Shown: positions 19,931 through 30,400 of the stretch, one piece after another | How positions within the stretch are numbered: position 1 is the first letter of the stretch | How the letters are laid out: each line of letters starts with the position of its first letter | Origin: a virus | IMG/VR virus record: IMGVR_UViG_3300042373_000871 | Coordinates: 34,740 to 98,739 of that record | Length of the DNA stretch: 64,000 nt | Reading direction: 5' to 3' (one strand) | Made by a program: the position numbers and the translations under genes | Notes under the pieces: generated by a model | The model's input: only the letters and a program-made list of their open reading frames with translations | Told to the model about the DNA's origin: nothing | The model's database searches: none

Positions 19931-20383
19931 CTACACACTTAAGGTAACATCCAGATATTTTTTTGTTAAATTTTTAGATGAAAAAATGTCAGTCAAGTTC
20001 ATCAATAAGTTTTTTAGGTGTGGGCGTACATCCACAGTATATCTTATCTTTGGGGGGTATATTTTAGCATCCACTTGTCTATGACAAATTGTCATATCAT
20101 TTTGTTTAATGAAGATGTTAAAATACTCCGGACCATCAGTATATGACGTTTCCAAAATAGCCGGATTGTTAATAATTTCATACATGTTATCAGACATATA
20201 CGTTACTGTTTTCAATGATAATTGAGTTTGAATGTCTTCTTTAAATTCACGAAGTAATTCATAAAGTTCTAATGAGTTTTTTGCCTCATTGTTAAACTCT
20301 CTTACGTTAAAAAATCTTTGTACAATGATGTTATCATTTACCATCATTAAGAATTCTAATTTTACCGATTCTTGGTCTTTCAT
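19931..20383 (-). CDS. Conserved-position hypothetical protein, 150 aa
   Basis: A complete frame starting MKDQESVKLEFLMMVNDNII. I recognise no family. It is soluble, mixed alpha/beta in appearance, with a helical stretch (ELYELLREFKEDIQTQL) and no cysteine pattern or nucleotide-binding motif. It lies 8 nt downstream of the RNase H gene and just upstream of gp41, inside the replication operon, so a replication accessory role is possible but is inferred only from location. Confidence 0.6.
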   Translation of the reverse strand: MKDQESVKLEFLMMVNDNIIVQRFFNVREFNNEAKNSLELYELLREFKEDIQTQLSLKTVTYMSDNMYEIINNPAILETSYTDGPEYFNIFIKQNDMTICHRQVDAKIYPPKIRYTVDVRPHLKNLLMNLTDIFSSKNLTKKYLDVTLSV

Positions 20384-20391
20384 AGTTTTAA

Positions 20392-21396
20392 TTAATTGTT
20401 GTTATAATTTCTTTTTTCTTTTCTCGTTAGTTTCATAAAGGGTCTAACAAAATTCACCCACGCGTCATCCCCCTTTGGTAGATATTTAAAAAAACCGTCT
20501 TCCATCATCATCTTTATAAGATTCCTATGTCCCCGACCATCCGGGTCTAACGTTTCTCTATAATATAACTCTACAAGTTCTTTAGCATCATCAGTAATTA
20601 ACGGATTCGATAGATTTATTATTTTCTCATTAATAGTGAAAAATTCCTCCCCATGAACACCTCTTTTAGTTTTACCCGATATTAAATTTTGTAATGTTTT
20701 ATTATTCTTATTTTCTTTAAGTAGGTTCTCAGCTTTTTGTAAAATATCGGTAATAGTAACCGGTTTTTCAAGTAACTCAGGGAAAAACTTAATAAGTGTT
20801 TTTTCACCTAAACCTGAAATACCATCAATGTTATCAGATTTGTCACCCGATAAAATTTTATAAGTTTTAATATTTTGATGCGGAAATTCGTAAATATCAC
20901 ATTTGATTTTACTACCTAATTGATAAGTTTCTTTAGTTCTTGGGTAATACACCGAAACCTTATCTGAAATAAGTTGGGTGAGGTCTTTATCCCCCGAATA
21001 AATGGTTTTTTGTTCGTTATCAGAGATTTGGCAATAGTAAGCAATCAAATCATCCGCTTCGTTATTATCTACGTTGATTTGTCTCACATAACAGTCCTCC
21101 AAGTATTGTTTAATTCTTTCTTTCTGCTCAGTGAAAGAATCTAACTTATACTCGTTGTCTCTGTCTCTACGTTGTTCTTTGTATTGGGGATAAATAAGTT
21201 TGCGAGTTGAAGAGTTATCATCACCATCCCACATAACAACAACCTTATCAAAGTTTTGTTCATCTATGAATCGTCTAATGGTGTTCACAAAGTGCCATAA
21301 GGCACCTATATGTTTTCCATTATGATAATAATCTTTTACTCCGTGAAATCCAATCTTTACTAAATTATTGCCGTCCACTAATAGGGTTTTAACCAC
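20392..21396 (-). CDS. rnh: T4-type RNase H / 5'-3' exonuclease (FEN family)
   Basis: Removes RNA primers and flap ends on the lagging strand. At 334 aa it resembles T4 RNase H (305). The acidic metal-binding residues of the FEN/5'-nuclease family are visible in order: D8 (LLVDGNN), D57 (VVMWDGDD), E113/D115/D116 (NNEADDL), D136/D138 (YSGDKDL) and D185/D188 (LSGDKSDNI). A helix-hairpin-helix follows (GISGLGEKTLIKFF, about 192-205). The start is a GTG at 21396; no in-frame ATG offers a better start. It lies between uvsX and the 150-residue gene. The lack of a polymerase domain argues against a Pol I fragment. Confidence 0.92.
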   Translation of the reverse strand: MVKTLLVDGNNLVKIGFHGVKDYYHNGKHIGALWHFVNTIRRFIDEQNFDKVVVMWDGDDNSSTRKLIYPQYKEQRRDRDNEYKLDSFTEQKERIKQYLEDCYVRQINVDNNEADDLIAYYCQISDNEQKTIYSGDKDLTQLISDKVSVYYPRTKETYQLGSKIKCDIYEFPHQNIKTYKILSGDKSDNIDGISGLGEKTLIKFFPELLEKPVTITDILQKAENLLKENKNNKTLQNLISGKTKRGVHGEEFFTINEKIINLSNPLITDDAKELVELYYRETLDPDGRGHRNLIKMMMEDGFFKYLPKGDDAWVNFVRPFMKLTRKEKRNYNNN

Positions 21397-21417
21397 TTGT
21401 TTTGTTTGTATTCGTTA

Positions 21418-22422
21418 CTAATCTTTTTCTTCTACTTCTTTCAAATCAAAATCACCATCTGTTCCAATGATGTTTTTCCAATATTCAGAGTATTCTTTTT
21501 TGTACTTCTCAATTGAAGCTTTTTCTTCTGTAGTCTCTTTACCTGCCAAGAATCCATGAGGTGTTACTATAATTTTACCATCCTCATAACCTAATCCATT
21601 GATGTGGTTTTTCATTACTGAAATTTTAGTTCTCACAGCAAATTTGATAGTTCTCTTATCTTTAGTCGCAGTAATTTTTGTTGTTCCCGCACCTTTCTCA
21701 TTACCAAAACGGAATACTAATGAAGAGTTTAACCAAATTGCCTCACCACCTTTAGCTTTAATTTTAGGTTGTCCAAATGGATTATCCGGAAGTTCAACCC
21801 AAGGTTGGTTAACAATAACCAAAGTATTCTCATATTTAGAATCCGCTTTACGACTTCCTGAAATTCTTTGATTAATTCCCATTCCAATTTTATCAGCTAA
21901 TGCAGCAGCATTATGTTGTTTTCCACCTTTACCTTCATAAGTCATTTTACAAGGGACTGAACCAACAGAATCCCATAAGAACAATAAACTATAATCTAAT
22001 TCACCTTTCTCTTGAGCATCTAATAAAGAGTTGATGTAGTCAGTAATTTGTTCAATATAACTGAAGTTATTATTGAAGATGTAGAACCCGTCCCATTCTA
22101 ATTCACCTGTTTCTTCATCAACCATTTCTTCACACTCAAAACCCATAAGTTTAGCATGTTCAAACGACCATTTTTGTTCCGTAATAATGAATACAGGTAA
22201 TATTTGTTTTTTCTGAGCATCAACCGCACATTTAACTAAAGCTGTGGTTTTACCTGTATCGGAATGACCCAAGAACATATTTAAATGTCCAATAGCCGGA
22301 CCCGGAATACCAACAGCATCCAAAAAGTCAGGACCTAAATCAAAGAACCTTTGTGGTTTGTATTTTGCAGATGTAGAGAATTTGTCCTTAATGGACTTGA
22401 AATCATGTTTTTTAATTGCCAT
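21418..22422 (-). CDS. uvsX: UvsX-like RecA-family recombinase
   Basis: Strand-exchange recombinase for recombination-dependent replication and repair. From the chosen start it has 334 residues. Walker A GHSDTGKT is at 52-59, Walker B is in LLFLWDSVGSV, and a RecA-type loop with QRISGSRKAD and LVIVNQPW follows. The C-terminus is acidic. I chose the ATG at 22422 (MAIKKHDFKSIKDKF). The longer frame starts with a TTG inside a perfect hairpin (22463-22491), and its extra 23 residues translate what looks like an A-rich untranslated leader. It is the second gene of the gp32 operon, as expected for partners loaded on gp32-coated DNA. Confidence 0.9.
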   Translation of the reverse strand: MAIKKHDFKSIKDKFSTSAKYKPQRFFDLGPDFLDAVGIPGPAIGHLNMFLGHSDTGKTTALVKCAVDAQKKQILPVFIITEQKWSFEHAKLMGFECEEMVDEETGELEWDGFYIFNNNFSYIEQITDYINSLLDAQEKGELDYSLLFLWDSVGSVPCKMTYEGKGGKQHNAAALADKIGMGINQRISGSRKADSKYENTLVIVNQPWVELPDNPFGQPKIKAKGGEAIWLNSSLVFRFGNEKGAGTTKITATKDKRTIKFAVRTKISVMKNHINGLGYEDGKIIVTPHGFLAGKETTEEKASIEKYKKEYSEYWKNIIGTDGDFDLKEVEEKD

Positions 22423-22462
22423 ATCTCTAATTAATTTAATTTTTTTAGTTTTTTTAGACAAG

Positions 22463-22491
22463 TTGGACACCAAGTAAGACCTAGTGTCCAA
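22463..22491 (-). promoter_or_regulatory. Hairpin between gp32 and uvsX
   Basis: A perfect 8-bp inverted repeat, TTGGACAC / GTGTCCAA, with a 13-nt loop lies 26 nt after the gp32 stop. On the minus strand it is followed by CTTGTCTAAAAAAAC, not a clean U-tract, so it fits an RNA 3'-end stabiliser or attenuator that lets gp32 be made in excess over uvsX better than a full terminator. Confidence 0.55.
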
Positions 22492-22517
22492 GTAATATGT
22501 CTATATTTTTTTTTTGA

Positions 22518-23372
22518 TTAGAAAGGCATATCATCTTCCGGTTCATCACCCGCTTGTGGGTCAATCGGAGCAGATGGTTTAGAACCACCAAATGACATCT
22601 CATCAGAATCAGAGTTACCATAATCGTAACCACCTTTATCAGAGTTCCATTTTGGAGTCTCACCTCTTGCGATAGCTTCTAAATACTCAACAGGTTTTTT
22701 AGAGTAAACATCTTCCCAAGATAACTCATCGTTAACCCATCCGTCAGCAGTTGCTTTGTCCTCATGAACAGGAGCCGCGTCATCATACATAACTGTTTGG
22801 ATTACTGTGTAAAATGCACCTTTTGGAGTTTTAGCTTTAGTCAATTCTAAAATGATATCTCTACCTGTTACCGGGTCAGTAATATCACCTTTATTTCTCC
22901 AAATAGGAATAATTTTATCTAAAATTCCTTCATTTTTGTAGTTGTGTTTAAATCTCCAAAATTTAACACCGTCTGCCTCGTTATCTCTATCAATAACTTT
23001 CACAATGTAAAATTTACGTGATAAATAATTTTTAGCTAACTCTTTGTCAGATTCTTTTCCGGTTGAACGAAGTTCTTCGTAAACCTCATTTAAAGGTGAA
23101 CGTTCGTTGTCGTTTTTTCCCGGGTCATAAAATTTTTGGAATTTTCCATCTACTTGAATCTCGTGATACCAAACTTCTTTAAATGGGGTTGAACCATCTG
23201 TAGTTGGTAAGATTCTTAATCTTCGTTGCCCTTGAGTTTCCTTGTCTTGAAGGATTGCCGCGAAGTATTTTTTCATTCTCTCTTCTTGTGTAAATTTTGA
23301 GGTAGAAGAAGAACTACCTTGTTTTGATTGCTCGTATTGAGCCAAAACTGCGTCTAATGAATTTGTCGCCAT
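22518..23372 (-). CDS. 32: gp32-like single-stranded DNA-binding protein
   Basis: Coats single-stranded DNA and organises the replication and recombination proteins. The 284-residue sequence has a basic N-terminal arm (about 1-40), a central OB-fold core with the conserved gp32 segment KKYFAAILQDKETQGQRRLRILP and aromatic residues such as KFWRFKHNYKN, and an acidic C-terminus ending EPEDDMPF. It contains no cysteine, so the Zn site of T4 gp32 (His plus three Cys) is missing. The C-terminal DDMPF tip resembles the DDIPF partner-docking tail of bacterial SSB. It is the first gene of its operon, behind a sigma70-like promoter, with a hairpin separating it from uvsX. Confidence 0.88.
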   Translation of the reverse strand: MATNSLDAVLAQYEQSKQGSSSSTSKFTQEERMKKYFAAILQDKETQGQRRLRILPTTDGSTPFKEVWYHEIQVDGKFQKFYDPGKNDNERSPLNEVYEELRSTGKESDKELAKNYLSRKFYIVKVIDRDNEADGVKFWRFKHNYKNEGILDKIIPIWRNKGDITDPVTGRDIILELTKAKTPKGAFYTVIQTVMYDDAAPVHEDKATADGWVNDELSWEDVYSKKPVEYLEAIARGETPKWNSDKGGYDYGNSDSDEMSFGGSKPSAPIDPQAGDEPEDDMPF

Positions 23373-23401
23373 AGTGTTTAAAATATTTAAAGGTTTATTA
23401 A

Positions 23402-23430
23402 AGTATAAGTGTCAGCCGTGTGTTTGTCAA
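23402..23430 (-). promoter_or_regulatory. Sigma70-like promoter of the gp32 replication operon
   Basis: Minus strand TTGACA (23425-23430), a 17-nt spacer and TATACT (23402-23407), about 30 nt before the gp32 ATG. The -35 is an exact match and the -10 a near match to the housekeeping consensus. An overlapping TTTG is also compatible with the Bacteroidota -33 element. It is the strongest promoter-like sequence I found. Confidence 0.65.
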
Positions 23431-23446
23431 ATTGTTTTGTAAAAAA

Positions 23447-23464
23447 AACGGTCCGAAGACCGTT
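23447..23464 (-). terminator. UUCG-tetraloop terminator
   Basis: On the minus strand AACGGTC-TTCG-GACCGTT is followed by eight T in a row. A C(UUCG)G loop on a 7-bp stem is the classic stable terminator form. It starts 5 nt beyond the stop of the 226-residue gene and insulates the tail operon from the gp32 promoter just downstream. Confidence 0.9.
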
Positions 23465-23468
23465 AAAA

Positions 23469-24149
23469 TTATCTTACTTGTCTAAATGGATTTACTTCGT
23501 CTTCAAAATTTCTGAAGGTTTTTTTAATCTCATTTGGTGAATAATCTTCAACTTCGTCTTGAGTTAAAACATATTCATTTTTTCCTGTTTTTTCCATATC
23601 CTCCTCTTTATCATCAAAGAATTGACTTAATTTTTGATTGAAAGGACCTGAATCTAATGTTCTTAATTCTAATTTTTCTTGAGGAGTTTTTTCTCTGTAT
23701 TTTTCAACTTTAGCTTCTAAATCATTTAATTTAGTCATGATACCATCCATTTCACCTAATTTAGTTTCTAAATTATCTAAATGTTGGAATAAGTTATTAA
23801 AATACTCTTCTTGTTTCTCTTCAACTTTTTTCTGTGATTTTACTAAATCAGTAATATCCATTTCTTCCGTTTTTGATTCTGATTTTTCATCATCACCAAT
23901 TTTTTCCACATCCGGGTCAGTCGCAACATCAACCGGTTGAGGTCCTGCCGGAGCCGGTGGGGCAATCGCAGCATTTGGGTCTGCCGGTGGAGCCGTTTCA
24001 GGAGCTAATCCTGCATCAGGAGCCGGAGCTGCGTTTGGGTCAACTTCACCAGGTGGAGGAGGTAACGTAGCATCTTGTTCAACAATATATTGATTGATAG
24101 AATTATATCTAGCAATTTCCTCTAAAATTTGATTGTCTATTTTTTTCAT
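23469..24149 (-). CDS. Pro/Ala-rich coiled-coil protein of unknown function, 226 aa
   Basis: The N-terminus MKKIDNQILEEIARYNSINQ forms a short amphipathic helix. It is followed by a Pro/Ala low-complexity linker (about 30-75), an acidic region, a probable coiled coil (about 105-150, QKKVEEKQEEYFNNLFQHLDNLETKL) and an acidic C-terminus ending NPFRQVR. I recognise no family. A separate N-terminal helix before a disordered linker looks like a docking tag, as in internal or scaffold-associated virion proteins, but this is inference. It is the last gene of the tail/hub transcription unit and is followed directly by a strong terminator. Confidence 0.55.
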   Translation of the reverse strand: MKKIDNQILEEIARYNSINQYIVEQDATLPPPPGEVDPNAAPAPDAGLAPETAPPADPNAAIAPPAPAGPQPVDVATDPDVEKIGDDEKSESKTEEMDITDLVKSQKKVEEKQEEYFNNLFQHLDNLETKLGEMDGIMTKLNDLEAKVEKYREKTPQEKLELRTLDSGPFNQKLSQFFDDKEEDMEKTGKNEYVLTQDEVEDYSPNEIKKTFRNFEDEVNPFRQVR

Positions 24150-24153
24150 GTTA

Positions 24154-24378
24154 TTAACCGTTTAATAGTTGTTTTACACCTGTTAAAGTTTCAACTTGAA
24201 TTTTTTTATTTTTGTTTAATGTGTTATCAACTCTTTCAATTAAACCATCTTTCATTCTGATAGTATAACAATCTCCAGTGTCTAAATCACATACTTGTTT
24301 AGAACCATCCCCCAAATCTTTTTCGGTACTTCTGGTATTTTTACCTAAATAGTTGTCTAATATTAATTTTGTGTCCAT
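24154..24378 (-). CDS. Small hypothetical protein, 74 aa
   Basis: A complete 74-residue frame, MDTKLILDNYLGKNTRSTEK. It contains one CDLDTGDCYTIRMKDG segment with a possible two-strand beta hairpin and no known motif. A TATTTAT element stands 12 nt before its ATG, so it probably starts a short transcription unit together with the 226-residue gene, which begins 4 nt after its stop. Function unknown. Confidence 0.55.
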   Translation of the reverse strand: MDTKLILDNYLGKNTRSTEKDLGDGSKQVCDLDTGDCYTIRMKDGLIERVDNTLNKNKKIQVETLTGVKQLLNG

Positions 24379-24390
24379 AATCTTTTATTT

Positions 24391-24397
24391 ATAAATA
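24391..24397 (-). promoter_or_regulatory. TATTTAT element before the 74-aa gene
   Basis: The coding-strand sequence ATATTTATAAATAAAAG lies 12 nt before the ATG at 24378, in the 43-nt gap after the 2296-residue gene. The match extends to a TATTTATAAATA dyad. Confidence 0.45.
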
Positions 24398-24421
24398 TCT
24401 TTTATTTTGAAAAAACTTAAT

Positions 24422-27400
24422 TTAACATGTTGTTCCGTTTCTAGAACATGGTTTACTATCCCAAATAATTTCAGAACCTGTATATGGTTGACTATAACAT
24501 TTACAACAAATATTATCCTTAACTTTTTTCCACAAATTGACTTCAATCACTTTACGAGCTCCAAAATCCTCATCAGGACATTTTATTGGTGTGAAAACAT
24601 ATTGAAATGAATAACTAATATTTGGAAAAGCATTAACTTTTACAACCAAAGTAAATGTATATTCCTTATCATTTCGAGCTTCCTCTAAAATTGCTCTAAT
24701 GTTAGGAACTGAAACAAATGCACCAATATTTTTATTTTTGTCTGGTTCTATGGTAAAACTACCAATTTCTACTTTATCAATACCTCCCACAATATATAAT
24801 TTAGCAGGATAGTTTTGTGTTAATAATTCATCTTCATAATCAATAACAAAATCACCCCTAAGTTGACTATTATATATGTCAATATTTTCTATAGTCGCTT
24901 TACTAAATTTTTTACTATTTGCAAAAATTTCTTCATCAGTTGTGGCTTTTGGTGGTGTATTAGGTGGTGGAGTACCACTTACATTTCCACTACCGGTTTT
25001 AAATAAATCAATAGATTTTTGAACACTAGTTTCCATTTGACTTAATTGACTAGGATTATCTTGAACCAATTTGTTATAAACATCAATATTTTTTTGATTT
25101 GCCGAGAAATATAATGTATAAAATTTAACAATTTCTTTTGCGGTTATATCAGGTAATAAACTAATTTTACCACTAAATCTCGCAATTAAAAATTCAACAT
25201 GTTTAGACAAATCTGAAAAAATCGCATATGGTACATTACTTGAATTACAATAAAATTGTGGATTAAAATAAGAAACACCTGTTTGACCCCAATTTTGTAA
25301 TAAATCAACACCTGAATAGTTGTTTTCTTTTGTTTCCAATTCAGTTCCATTTGATGACCCCAAATAAATTGTTGCAAACACTAAATACCTTAATTTTTGG
25401 TCAGCGGTTTGAGTAATAATTGTACTAATAGAGTCTTTATATTTAGATTTAGTTGTTGTTGGAGAATCAACTTTATCATATTTTCCATAATTACTTATTG
25501 GTGTACAACTTGGGTAATCTGTTGAACTGTTTGCTGGTTTGTCTACCGCGTCTTTAACAGTATTATTAGTTTGACTAATAACATTATCTTGTTTAGTACC
25601 ACTTTCTTTAATTGCCGCTTGTTTGTCTTGTTTATTTTTCTCAATAATTGAAGTTAATAAATTAGTTTTTAAAGTTTGTATGTAACTATCTATTTCAGGT
25701 AAATTTGACACAGATTGTCTGATTCCCTTAAATATTGTTTCAAACGTGCCAGGCCCAATACTATGATTAACTTCTTGAATCATGTAAGCCCCACTAAACA
25801 TTGGTACGTGTCTCAAATTAAAATACATAGTTGGTTGAATCATAGCGTTACCCATCATTGACACAGTACAAGCATAACTTCTATTTTTATATAAATTATA
25901 TAATGAAATATTTTGAGTTCCCGATGATTTACCTGAAGATTGTTTAACTAACTCATCTGTTTGTTGTAACGATTCTGCGGTTGCTTGTCCGGCACTTTGG
26001 TCTATTTGAAATCCATGAAAAATTGATTGACTTTGTGGGCCAACATCAACATTAAAACCAACAACTTTATTAGATTTATCCCAATCTTGTTTACCTATTT
26101 GGTCTTCAATTAATGGGTTATCACTAGCACGTCTTAAATCAAAAGAATCACCTTTAAATCTTACATTAGCATTATTTTTAAAATCCGGTTGCTCACTTGG
26201 TTTACCGGCATAAAAACAAACCATTTTAGCTGAAGAATTTCTATAATCAACATTTAAAAATGTACCAAACATTGTATTAGCAAATTCAAGAGACCCTTCC
26301 GGTTTTGGAACAGGATTTTTGACCGCATCTTGTACATTATAAAAGTTAACGTATGAAGGTATGTTCATAACAACAAAATTATTTTCAACTAAAATTGTTT
26401 GAACAAAAGTCAACATACTTGTTTTAGGGTTTATATCTGTTAATCTAAATTTTAATTTATTAACATCAACTAATACTTTATCCCCAATGTTTCTGTTTGC
26501 TCTATCCATTAATAAAACATCTTCAAAAAGTGTTTTAGTTTTAAAGTCATTACCTGAAATCCATTTATCGTTTAACGCTTTAAACGCCTCCCAATATTCT
26601 AATTTTGTTTGAGGACCTTCTAATGCAGTTGCAAGTGCAGCATCAGGTGTACTCCCAACATCAGGTAATTGTTTACGTAATTTAGGCATTAATTTATTAA
26701 TAATGATATTTTGAAAATTATCTGTACTAGTTATGTATTCATTCATTAAAGTAACAAATTTATTATAATTCAAAGTACTATCATTTAATTTTTGTGTTGC
26801 GTATATTTTAATAATTGGTGCAAATATTTTAATATTATCCACACTAAAATCTATATTACAATCAACAAAGAAATCGGTTATATATGAACCATCATTTGTA
26901 TATTGTAATTGAGGTATTTCGGAAAAACCAACATATACTTGTAACGCTTTCCATTCATTAGGATAATTTGTTATAGATTGTGATAACGTTACCGTTCCAC
27001 CTGATGTTGGTAATGGTGTTGGTGTTTGAAATGAATACTTACTCCATGTATATGGGTCAGCAAGTAATCTATTTGAAAAAGTGTAAAATAATCTCTTATC
27101 AAAGTTTGCCGGATTACCATATTTGAAAACAACATCGTAACTTAAAAATGATTGTAAAATATTTGTTAAAACACTTAGCTGCGAATCTTGTACCGCAGAA
27201 ACTAATTCAGTATTAATGTTAGTACCACCTACTTTTGGAATTCTCATTAAACTTCTCATCAACATTTGGAAATTTTTAAATGATTTGGTTGTTTCGGTAT
27301 CACTATTTGATATAAACTCATCATCAAAATCATATATAGATTTTGAAAAATTTAAAAATTCCGATTCAAAACTATCTAAAACTTCTTTTTCAAAAACTGA

Positions 27401-30400
27401 AAACATTTCACTTATTTCGGAATATTGGTCTTGTTTACCATTAATTGAGAAATTTTCTTGTTTGGTATCACCCGTAATGTTAAAAACTTGTTTTAAATAT
27501 TTTATAGGTGTTGGCTTAACAACTTTATTAATATCAAAATACCCATAATTAGGTGCAACCCAAAACATTCTAACCGAACCATTATACATTGCAGTATTAC
27601 CGGTGATTTCATATTTCAATTGATTAGTTTCTTCAGTTATACACTCATTACTTGTCTGATTTATTAACGCACCTTGTGATGGTACAATATATGACGAAAT
27701 GTTATCTAATGTTGTAATGTAAACTGACCAAGGAATAACTCTCAAATCTCTTTTTGGATTATTTGGGTCAAACCCTTCAGGCATATTAATTATTGCTTCA
27801 GGCACATAATTTAATGTAACTCCTGAAGTAAATCCATTTTGAATGTCCGAATCAGTATAACCTGAATATATTTGGAATCCTTGATAAAAAACATTAAAGT
27901 CATTAATTAATAATGGATAAAAACCTGTATTAATTAATGAAGATGTTTCAGCACCTAATGTTGTGTTTTTTTCTAACACAATATCCATTTGAGCCCCATT
28001 TATTATCAAATTATAGTTTCTTGTTGGTGAATTTGTTACCGGGTCATAGTTATGAACATAACTAAATCCTGACCATGATGTGTCTAAAATATCTTTACCA
28101 GTTTCAACAAAATTTTTATATCTACTCCAAACAGAACCAATTTTTAATATCCAAGCGTATGGTAACTTATGAACCGCTCCAAATTTCTTAAGTGTAGCAA
28201 AAATATAATCTAAATCAGTTACTGAATTTGACGAATAAGTTTTATATTTTTCTCTAAGTGTAGATAATGGTAAACTATTTAAAAACAGATATGCCGATGC
28301 AACGAATGGATATTCGTCACCATTTCTAAAATTCTTTACACCTTCTTGTATTGAATTAACAAAATATGGTGTGTTAAACATTGAAACGGTTTGATTACTC
28401 GTAACTAACCCTGAATAGTCATTATATCTTAAATTACCTTCTGTCGGTAATTGTGAGTCAAAACTTCTATTTTCATAAAATAATTTTAAGTCAAAATAAT
28501 AAATTGGTGATTTTATATTATTAAATAAGAAATTAGTAAATGGTCTTCTATCATTATTATTAGTAATATCTAAAAAATTAGATATAATTTTCTTATTAGT
28601 ATTATATGTTAATACTTTTGCTGTATTATATGATGATTTAATATCAGAAATTGAATTACCATTAGCCAATTCATTTTTAACCCAAGTAAAATTTGTAAAT
28701 GGGTATGTATCAGTTAAATTAAAAATATTACTTGATGTTGAATTTGATATAAAATTAACAACATTATTTTCACCAGGTAACGAAACCAATGGTTGTGATT
28801 TATTTTCATTCAATAAGTTTTGACTTAAAAATTCAAAACTTGAATTATTAACTTTGTTTTTAATGTAAGATGTATTAAAAATACCTCTAATAAAATTTTG
28901 CCAACTTTCACCTGTACCATCATTAGATATATGTCTCATTAATATCTCAAAATTTCCGGCATTAACCCCAAACTCTTTTAATTTTTTAATAATAAAAGGA
29001 TTATCATTAGATAAACTTTGAATAATATTAATACTTTCCGCCTCAGCAATAACATCTGTTACTTTATCTTGGTCTTGGGTGTTACCATTACTTCTTAATA
29101 AACCTGAATAATTTGATGTTAAAAATATTCTTTCAAATATTTCATAAAAATATTTAATTTCTTCCTTGTTATCATAAACCGCATTACTAATTGGAAATTC
29201 TATAGCGTCTAACGATACTCGTTGAATATCAGTTAATGGATTTTCAGTTGTTAAAGGGTCAGCAGGTGGTTTTACCGTTTGAGTTGTCGCTCTAATAAAC
29301 TCTTCTACAAACTCTACTTCTGGCCATAAATCTGTTAAATACGCTTTAGTTTGATTTATAACATTTTTATCTCCCGGATAAGTTAATTCAAACATTTCAC
29401 GACCATCTTTACCTGAAGTTGCCGTCAACATTTGAGGCCACGGATAAATAGGTAATGTTTCATTATCTCCTGATGATACGTTATCAACACACGCATTTGC
29501 TGTTTCCGGATTTAAAATCGAATTTCTTCTAGCTTTAATTTGTGTATCATTTAAATTCCAAGCTTGAACGTGAACGTCATCCATTAACCTTAAAAACGCC
29601 TCTCCGTTTGCAAAAATAACTGCAAGAACATTTCGGATATTTGGAACAAATCCAATACCATTATCTTTTTTTTGTAATAAATTAGTTAAAGCCTCTGTTA
29701 ATTCTTCTTGGATATTTTCTTTAGTTTTTTTTACATTAGTACCCATTTGATTGATTAAATCTTCAAATCGACCTTTACCTTCAAAGGTATAAAATTGGAA
29801 TTTTTTTTCTTCCGAACCTTTTTTATTTACAATGACTAATGAGTTAAAAATACCTTGTGTCGCTAATTCATTATCAAATTGTTTAAGTTGCTCAGGACTT
29901 GGTGTTGTTGATAATTTTTTTCTTTGTCGATAAGTTTCTAAAAGATTTACATCACCATATTTTGGTTCAATTGGGAAAATATCTATTTTAATATCAAATG
30001 GTACACTTGAACTAGTATTTGTTTTACCGTCAATAGTGTATTTACCTTTTACACCACAAACAGGATTCTCATCCATTTTTTCTTTTGCCTTACTAATAAT
30101 ACCTTGTAGTTCACTTAATGCTGCGGTTCGTTTTGTTTGAGTATCTATTTCACGTTTAAATGTATAAACTTTACTACCCTCTGTAAGACCATTAACCCCT
30201 TTCATAACCAAATAATTCTCAGTATCCATATATTTGAAAAACCAAGACGTTCCCGCCCCTGCGTAAACATCTTTATCCAAATTACCTAATAATCTTTGAT
30301 ATTCCTCAACATATGTTAATGGGTCTAAATTTTGTTGTGAGAATGAAGTTAAAATATTTTTAATAAAATTTTCAATTCTATCTCTCATTTGAACAACGGT

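Noticed and set aside
21418-22491. Longer UvsX frame starting at 22491
   Set aside because: Its start is a TTG inside a perfect hairpin, and the 23 extra residues are Lys/Leu-rich leader sequence. The ATG at 22422 fits the family.
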